Positions 14,045-18,513 of a stretch of DNA of 18,513 nucleotides are shown here, one piece after another (within the stretch, counting starts at the first letter, position 1; each line of letters starts with the position of its first letter). The DNA comes from DAOUAT01 sp964551735 (GTDB lineage: Bacteria > Chloroflexota > Anaerolineae > CG2-30-64-16): the NCBI GenBank assembly GCA_964551735.1, contig CAZKEF010000072.1, forward strand, positions 1-18,513. The letters run 5' to 3'. The position numbers and the translations under genes are program-made. Under the pieces are notes generated by a model, which made no database searches, had not been told where the DNA came from, and saw only the letters and a program-made list of their open reading frames with translations.

Positions 14045-14527
14045 ATGTCTGACACCCTCGCTGTTCACACCCAAATCAAAGACAAGGGCCCTGATCGCAT
14101 CGGCTGGAGCGGCCCAACGATTGGTATCTGCATCACGGTGGCCTGCGCGACGATCTTCAACTTCTTCCCGGAGAAGGTCGGTTACTACAAGACGATCGTT
14201 GACTCGGCCAGTTTTGTCCCCTTGCTTGGCCCCGGCTTCGCGACCTATCTGCCGTGGCTGAACCTCTGGTGGGGGCTGGTCTTTAGCCTGCAGGTGGCGC
14301 ATCTGTCACTGGGCCGCTGGATCACCGTCACGCGTTGGAGCGACCTGGGCCTGGATGTGCTGGGGGCGGCCGTCCTGCTGGCGACAGCCGGCGGCCAGCC
14401 GTTTCTGCAGGTTCCGGTAGCGACTTTCGTGGCTCGGCTGGTGCTGATCATGACGGGCTGCGCCCTGCTGCTGGGAGCCTTGGGGAAGTTCGTGCGGCTG
14501 CTGCGTAGGCTGTCGGAGCGCGCATAG
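14045..14527 (+). CDS. Unknown four-helix membrane protein
   Basis: I do not recognise the family. The 160-aa product has a polar N-terminus of about 20 residues and hydrophobic segments at about 24-41, 69-90, 102-116 and 127-147. It ends in a basic tail (KFVRLLRRLSERA). A glycine- and proline-rich loop (LLGPGFATYLPW) precedes the second helix. ATG 14045 is supported by GGAGGAAG directly upstream; the open frame extends further back but only through repeat DNA. It is the first gene of the tight run that continues with three CPBP proteases, 41 bp before the first, so it may act with them. No catalytic motif is visible. Confidence 0.75.
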   Translation: MSDTLAVHTQIKDKGPDRIGWSGPTIGICITVACATIFNFFPEKVGYYKTIVDSASFVPLLGPGFATYLPWLNLWWGLVFSLQVAHLSLGRWITVTRWSDLGLDVLGAAVLLATAGGQPFLQVPVATFVARLVLIMTGCALLLGALGKFVRLLRRLSERA

Positions 14528-14568
14528 CGCCGATACGCCGGCACTCCGACAACACCAGGAGGAAAACC

Positions 14569-15336
14569 ATGCCTGCCTGGCTCACAAAAGCGGCAAAACG
14601 ATGGCCGGCAGCGACCTTCTGCGTGCTGGTCTACGGCCTGGTCTGGCTGCTGTTTCTTGCATTCCGCGGATCGGCGGCGACGCTGGCGCTGTTGATCGGC
14701 TCGTGGCTGCCGAACCTGGCCGGCTTGCTGGTGACAGCGGCCGCTGAAGGAGGGCCGGGCGTGCGCAAGCTGCTCAGCCGGCTCACGATGTGGCGTGTGA
14801 AGGGCCGATGGTACGCCGCGGCGCTGCTGCTGCCCCCGGCGACCGTCGGTCTCGCGGTTGGCCTGTACGTCCTCGCGGGCAACCCCGCGCCGGCCCTCAT
14901 CCCCGCGGCCATGCTCCTGCCAAACGCCCTGTTCAACCTGATCCTCGGCCCGATGGGCGAGGAGCTGGGCTGGCGAGGTACGCTCTTACCCCATCTGCGA
15001 GCGCGTTTCGGGGTGTTGGCTGCCGGTCTGCTGGTAGGGCTGATCTGGGGGCCATTCCACCTGCCCGCCTGGCTGATTCCAGACACACCGCAGGCCGGAG
15101 TCCCGGTCGTAGCCTTCCTGCTTTCCACGGTCGCGTTCAGCGTTTTCCTGGCGTGGCTCTTCGAGCGCACCGGCGGGAGCCTGCTGATCACCTGCCTGGC
15201 GCACTGGGCGATCAACTTCGCGGGGTCATCCAGTGGCATCTACGGCGTGTCCGCGATCCTGTGGGTGTGGCTGGGCGTCTGGGGGCTGCTGGTCGCGGCG
15301 ATTGCTGTGCTGGATCGCCAGCGCCTGAAATGGTAA
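14569..15336 (+). CDS. CPBP-family intramembrane protease 1
   Basis: The 255-aa polytopic protein carries the three CPBP (Abi, PF02517-type) motifs: EELGWRG (E131, E132, R136), WGPFHLPAW (H164) and AHWAIN (H212, N216). The family comprises glutamate intramembrane proteases related to Rce1; bacterial members include bacteriocin immunity proteins and maturation enzymes. All expected catalytic residues are present, so it is probably active. AGGAGGAAAACC precedes ATG 14569. The next CPBP gene starts 9 bp after its stop. Substrate unknown. Confidence 0.9.
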   Translation: MPAWLTKAAKRWPAATFCVLVYGLVWLLFLAFRGSAATLALLIGSWLPNLAGLLVTAAAEGGPGVRKLLSRLTMWRVKGRWYAAALLLPPATVGLAVGLYVLAGNPAPALIPAAMLLPNALFNLILGPMGEELGWRGTLLPHLRARFGVLAAGLLVGLIWGPFHLPAWLIPDTPQAGVPVVAFLLSTVAFSVFLAWLFERTGGSLLITCLAHWAINFAGSSSGIYGVSAILWVWLGVWGLLVAAIAVLDRQRLKW

Positions 15337-15345
15337 AGGAATCCT

Positions 15346-16137
15346 ATGAACCGATCATCCCCCCTCAAACCGATGCCGCTGTGGCTGGCGGCGCTGATGT
15401 TCGCTGTCCCCTCGGCGCTGGTGACCATAGGGCTGTACGTCGCCTTGCCCGCGATCCAGGCTCGCACGACCGGCCCGATCCTCTGGTGGTATCTGCTCTT
15501 CTACATTGGGCCGTTGGCGCTGATGGTCCCCGCGGCCTACGTCGCGGCCAGGCTGGAGCGCGTCCCGGCCTCGTGGCGCGCTTTGGCTGACCGGCTGCGG
15601 CTGCGACCACTGCAGGGCCGCGATTGGTTGTGGGCGCTGCTGATCGTGGTCGTGGGGCTGGCGGCCAACATCCTGCTGGCGGGCACGGCGCGCTGGCTTG
15701 CGTCCACCCCGCTCTTTGCGCCCCCGCCCAACATCACGCCCGTGGTTGATCCGCGCGTGCAGCAGAGCGGCCTGCCATCCGAGATCATGGGGCTTCCCGT
15801 GCTCGGCAACTGGCCGCTGGTGGCGATATACTTCCTCTGCCTCATCCCAAACATCGTCGGCGAGGAGTGCTACATGCGCGGGATCATCCTGCCGCGGCAG
15901 GAAGTGATCCATGGTCGCTGGGCCTGGCTGATCCACGGCATCCTGTGGACGCTGTTCCACTTCCCCCAGCGGTGGACCTATCTGCAAATCCTACCCGTCG
16001 CGCTGGTGACCACCTACGTCGTCTCGTGCACGAAGAACACCACCATCGGCATCATCGCGCACTTCATCGGCAACGCCATCCTGGGTTGGCTGCCGATCAT
16101 CGCCGCGGTAGCGGGATTCGGCGTCGCGCGTGGATAG
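15346..16137 (+). CDS. CPBP-family intramembrane protease 2
   Basis: The 263-aa membrane protein has EECYMRG (E173, E174, R178), LFHFPQRW (H205) and AHFIGN (H239, N243), the full CPBP motif set. Outside the motifs it is poorly alike to its two neighbours, so the three genes are old paralogues rather than fresh copies. AAAGGA lies just before ATG 15346, at the end of the previous gene. Its TAG stop is part of the next ribosome-binding site (TAGGAGAAG). It probably cuts or modifies a membrane or exported peptide; nothing in the window is an obvious substrate. Confidence 0.9.
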   Translation: MNRSSPLKPMPLWLAALMFAVPSALVTIGLYVALPAIQARTTGPILWWYLLFYIGPLALMVPAAYVAARLERVPASWRALADRLRLRPLQGRDWLWALLIVVVGLAANILLAGTARWLASTPLFAPPPNITPVVDPRVQQSGLPSEIMGLPVLGNWPLVAIYFLCLIPNIVGEECYMRGIILPRQEVIHGRWAWLIHGILWTLFHFPQRWTYLQILPVALVTTYVVSCTKNTTIGIIAHFIGNAILGWLPIIAAVAGFGVARG

Positions 16138-16149
16138 GAGAAGAACACC

Positions 16150-17031
16150 ATGGAACAACCCTTCACGTTACGCGCATCGAAGCAAGAGTGGGCGGAGCGC
16201 GCCGTCTGGTTCGCCGCGTTCCTGGCGTGCAGCCTGTGGACCTTCCTGGTCCTCAGCTACTACCGTCCCCTGCTCCCCAAAGCTACCGTCCTGGCTGCCA
16301 GGGTCGCGACCGCGCTCGTGTTCCTGGGCCTCGCGTTGGCCGCCCGTCGCAGCGCCCGCCTGGGCAAGCACTGGCGGCTGCCACTGGCGTTCGCCGTCGC
16401 GAGCGCGGCCATGGCGGTGGACTATCACCTGGACCCCAACCCCTGGCTGCTGCCGGCGCTGGGCGTCTCGGCCAAATCACCGGCCGGCTGGGCGGTTGAC
16501 AAGCTGCAAAGCTCGCTCCTGATCATCCTCCCGATCCTCCTGCTCACGGTGCTCTCCGGCGAGCGCCTGGGGGCCATCTACGTCCAGCGCGGCCGGCTCA
16601 AGCTGGGGCTGGCCATCGGGCTGGGCACGTTCGCCGCGGCCGCGCTGCTGGCCATCCCGTGGGCCAATCTGCTCTTCGGCGGCCGCGATCTCAGCCTGGC
16701 CCGCGTGCTGCCGTGGGCACCGTGGGTGCTGATCTTCGTGCTGGCGAACGCCGCGGCCGAGGAGCTGCTCTTCCGCGGGCTCTTCCTGCGCAAGCTGGCG
16801 CCGCTGACGGGCGCGTTTGGCGCGAACCTGGCCATCGCCATCCCCTTCGTCCTGATGCACGCGTCCGCCAGCTACTTCACGCAGCCGCTGATCTTCCTGG
16901 GCATCACATTCCTGCTGGCCCTGGGCTGGGGCGCCACCATGCAGCGGACCGATAGCTGGTGGGGCTCGGTGCTCTTCCACGCCGGGATGGATATTTCCAT
17001 CGTCGTGGGGATCTTCTCGAATCTGCCGTAA
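16150..17031 (+). CDS. CPBP-family intramembrane protease 3
   Basis: The 293-aa membrane protein has EELLFRG (E204, E205, R209), LMHAS (H237) and FHAGMD (H277, D281). The last position is Asp where the two neighbouring proteins have Asn. The N-terminal 110 residues add extra membrane helices before the conserved part. TAGGAGAAG, overlapping the stop of CPBP 2, serves as ribosome-binding site for ATG 16150. It is the third member of a CPBP run; having three in series is uncommon and suggests either distinct substrates or a hetero-oligomer. Protease activity is expected from the motifs but not proven. Confidence 0.9.
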   Translation: MEQPFTLRASKQEWAERAVWFAAFLACSLWTFLVLSYYRPLLPKATVLAARVATALVFLGLALAARRSARLGKHWRLPLAFAVASAAMAVDYHLDPNPWLLPALGVSAKSPAGWAVDKLQSSLLIILPILLLTVLSGERLGAIYVQRGRLKLGLAIGLGTFAAAALLAIPWANLLFGGRDLSLARVLPWAPWVLIFVLANAAAEELLFRGLFLRKLAPLTGAFGANLAIAIPFVLMHASASYFTQPLIFLGITFLLALGWGATMQRTDSWWGSVLFHAGMDISIVVGIFSNLP

Positions 17032-17035
17032 GTAA

Positions 17036-17054
17036 CGCAAGCTGCCAGCTTGCG
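17036..17054. repeat. 19-nt palindrome between CPBP 3 and the acetyltransferase
   Basis: CGCAAGCTG-C-CAGCTTGCG is a perfect 9-bp inverted repeat around one base. It lies 4 bp after the CPBP 3 stop and directly before the AAGGAG of the next gene, so a formed hairpin could affect translation or mRNA stability of the acetyltransferase. No T-tract follows. Confidence 0.7.
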
Positions 17055-17071
17055 CCACAAGGAGTCCTATC

Positions 17072-18301
17072 ATGCCAGACACCACCATCCGTCGCCTGGA
17101 GGGAGACGAGCTGCTCGAGGTCATGTACGGCCTCAACTCGTACGCCTTGCACGCCTCGCCGCCGCTGACCAACCAGGAGGAGTGGAACCAGATCGTCCGC
17201 CCCAGGCAGGGTGTGACCTATTGCGCCCTGTTCGAGGACGGCCGCCCCGCGTCCGGTGTGGCCAGCACGGCCATGATCCAGAACGTGCGCGGGAAGCTGT
17301 TCGACGCGGGCGGCGTGTGGGGCGTGGCGACCGCGCCGGCCGCGCGGCGTCACGGCTACTGCCGCCGGACACTGGCCGCGGTGCTGGCCTCGGCGCGCGC
17401 AGATGGTCAGGTCTTCTCGTCCCTCTATCCGTTCCGCGAGTCGTTCTACGAGCGGGTGGGCTACGTCACCTTCCCGCTGACCCACATCGCCAGGTTCGCG
17501 CCATCGGCCGTGACGCCACTGCTGGGCCGCGACCTGGGCGGCCGGATCGAGGTTGCCTTGATCGGCGCGGTCTACGACGCGTATCGCGCGTATCTGACCC
17601 GCATGCGGCCGCGCACGCATGGCATGGGCTTTTTTGTCCACCCCGATCACGCCAGCGCGGCCCGCAACCGCTTCTGGCTGGCGCAGGCGGTGGCCGGCGG
17701 GCAGACCGTCGGGCTGATGCTCTACGATCTCAAGGGCGAAGAGCCGACCAAGTTCTGCTTCCGCGCGCTGCGGTTCTACTACGACACCGCCCAGGGCCGC
17801 TACCTGCTGCTCCAGTGGATCGCGCGCCACGTGGACCAGGCCGACCGGGTCGAGCTGTGGCTGGCGGCGACCGAGCAGCCCGAGACGTGGCTGGCCGATC
17901 TGGCGCTGAAGAGCGAGACCGAGATGCGCGCGCCGATGGGCCGCGTGGTGGATGTGGCAGGGATCGGGGGGATGCACGTGGGGCCGGGCAGCTTCACCGC
18001 GCACATCAGCGATCCGCTGTGTCCGTGGAACGAGGGGGCCTGGCGGTTCGAATCCCACGGGGAAGCTGCGCGCTCGGTGAATGGCGAATCAACGAATGGC
18101 GAACTGCAAGTGGCGCGCTTGGCCGCGGACAAACGGCCGGACTGCCATCTCACGATCCAGGGGTTGACCGGCCTGGTTTACGGCGCGCACGATCCGAGCG
18201 ACTTCGCCTTCCGCGGCTGGGGCGATCCGGCTTCGGAGACGCAGGCGGCCATGCGGCAGATGTTCCCGGCGATGACGCCGCACCTGCACGAGCGGTTTTG
18301 A
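17072..18301 (+). CDS. Eis-like GNAT N-acetyltransferase
   Basis: The 409-aa protein fits the Eis family: an N-terminal GNAT domain, a second GNAT-like part, and a C-terminal sterol-carrier-like domain. The acetyl-CoA site is near GGVWGVATAPAARRHGYCRRTLA (80-102, with RRHGYC as the pyrophosphate loop). SLYPFRESFYERVGY (118-131) is the typical following segment. The chain ends HERF, and Eis enzymes use their C-terminal carboxylate in catalysis. Family members acetylate amines such as aminoglycosides or lysines on proteins; the substrate here is unknown. AAGGAG lies 8 nt before ATG 17072. A linker near residues 337-347 (VNGESTNGE) is encoded by a 15-bp tandem repeat of GAATGGCGAA (18079-18103) and may be a repeat insertion. 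Last gene of the run. Confidence 0.83.
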   Translation: MPDTTIRRLEGDELLEVMYGLNSYALHASPPLTNQEEWNQIVRPRQGVTYCALFEDGRPASGVASTAMIQNVRGKLFDAGGVWGVATAPAARRHGYCRRTLAAVLASARADGQVFSSLYPFRESFYERVGYVTFPLTHIARFAPSAVTPLLGRDLGGRIEVALIGAVYDAYRAYLTRMRPRTHGMGFFVHPDHASAARNRFWLAQAVAGGQTVGLMLYDLKGEEPTKFCFRALRFYYDTAQGRYLLLQWIARHVDQADRVELWLAATEQPETWLADLALKSETEMRAPMGRVVDVAGIGGMHVGPGSFTAHISDPLCPWNEGAWRFESHGEAARSVNGESTNGELQVARLAADKRPDCHLTIQGLTGLVYGAHDPSDFAFRGWGDPASETQAAMRQMFPAMTPHLHERF

Positions 18302-18396
18302 TGAGACAACGGTACGGGTGTTTTCGCCTGCACGGCCGACCCTCCGGAAAAGCTGCTGCGGCTGCCCCCTGTTTCCAGGAATTCCAAATCTAGCGG

Positions 18397-18447
18397 AGCA
18401 TCCTGAGCGGAGCAGCGGTCTTCTCCGCTGCGCAGTCGAAGGATGCA
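18397..18447. repeat. Nested inverted repeat after the acetyltransferase
   Basis: GCATCCT (18398-18404) pairs with AGGATGC (18440-18446), and inside it CAGCGG (18413-18418) pairs with CCGCTG (18425-18430). No gene is visible from 18302 to the window end. The element could fold into a two-storey hairpin; it is not followed by a T-tract. Confidence 0.6.
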
Positions 18448-18474
18448 GCCTTGTTGACCCGCTCCGGCGCCCTT

Positions 18475-18513
18475 CGACTACGTCCCGGCAGAAAAACGGC
18501 CGGGACGTAGTCG
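18475..18513. repeat. Perfect 15-bp inverted repeat at the window edge
   Basis: CGACTACGTCCCGGC (18475-18489) and its exact complement (18499-18513) enclose the 9-nt loop AGAAAAACG. It ends exactly at the window border and may be part of a longer element. It could act as a transcription end for the plus-strand run, but no T-tract can be seen. Confidence 0.8.

Noticed and set aside
16904..18058. 384-codon minus-strand open frame
   Set aside because: It is antisense to CPBP 3 and the Eis-like gene. No motif or ribosome-binding site supports it.
17050..18393. 447-codon plus-strand open frame overlapping the acetyltransferase
   Set aside because: It is a shifted frame of the Eis-like gene with Arg/Gly/Pro-rich sequence. 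The other frame has the GNAT motifs and the ribosome-binding site.

Overview
The window is GC-rich and looks like a chromosomal segment of a Chloroflexota bacterium (Anaerolineae or Caldilineae type). That is an inference from codon use, from the gene families (NarL-type two-component pairs, TPR/CHAT-type proteins, tandem acyltransferase-3 and CPBP genes), and from the many small hairpin repeats between and inside genes. No rRNA, tRNA, CRISPR array, transposase or integrase is visible.

Left part (1-6821, all minus strand, transcribed leftwards) resembles a defence or genome-conflict cluster. In transcription order it holds: a 1416-aa single-chain restriction-modification enzyme with an N-terminal PD-(D/E)XK nuclease region and an Eco57I-type adenine methylase; a solo MNT-type nucleotidyltransferase 44 bp downstream; a long inverted repeat; an AbrB-type antitoxin overlapping a PIN-domain toxin, with its own promoter; a short leftover of another methylase C-terminus; a 36-codon CxxC mini-gene; and, coupled to it by ATGA, a TPR protein that runs off the left edge.

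Middle part (6822-10966). A repeat-rich divergent spacer separates the R-M gene from a HAD-family sugar-phosphate phosphatase. Then come a NarL/LuxR response regulator, a HisKA_3 histidine kinase, and a second kinase-like membrane protein that stops right after its phospho-acceptor helix and has no ATPase domain. The last codons and stop of this second kinase lie in or beside a repeat hairpin.

Right part (10967-18301, plus strand) is a run of membrane and modification genes: two paralogous acyltransferase-3 proteins flanking a receiver-only response regulator, an unknown four-helix membrane protein, three consecutive CPBP intramembrane proteases, and an Eis-like GNAT acetyltransferase. The tight spacing from 14045 onward suggests one operon. 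A role in modifying or protecting the cell surface is plausible but inferred.

The most striking feature is several families of short palindromic elements. Some sit in frame inside coding sequences (two in the R-M gene, one in histidine kinase 1). Others supply or abut stop codons (acyltransferase 1, receiver protein, nucleotidyltransferase, truncated kinase). This suggests that small non-autonomous repeats have been reshaping proteins here.
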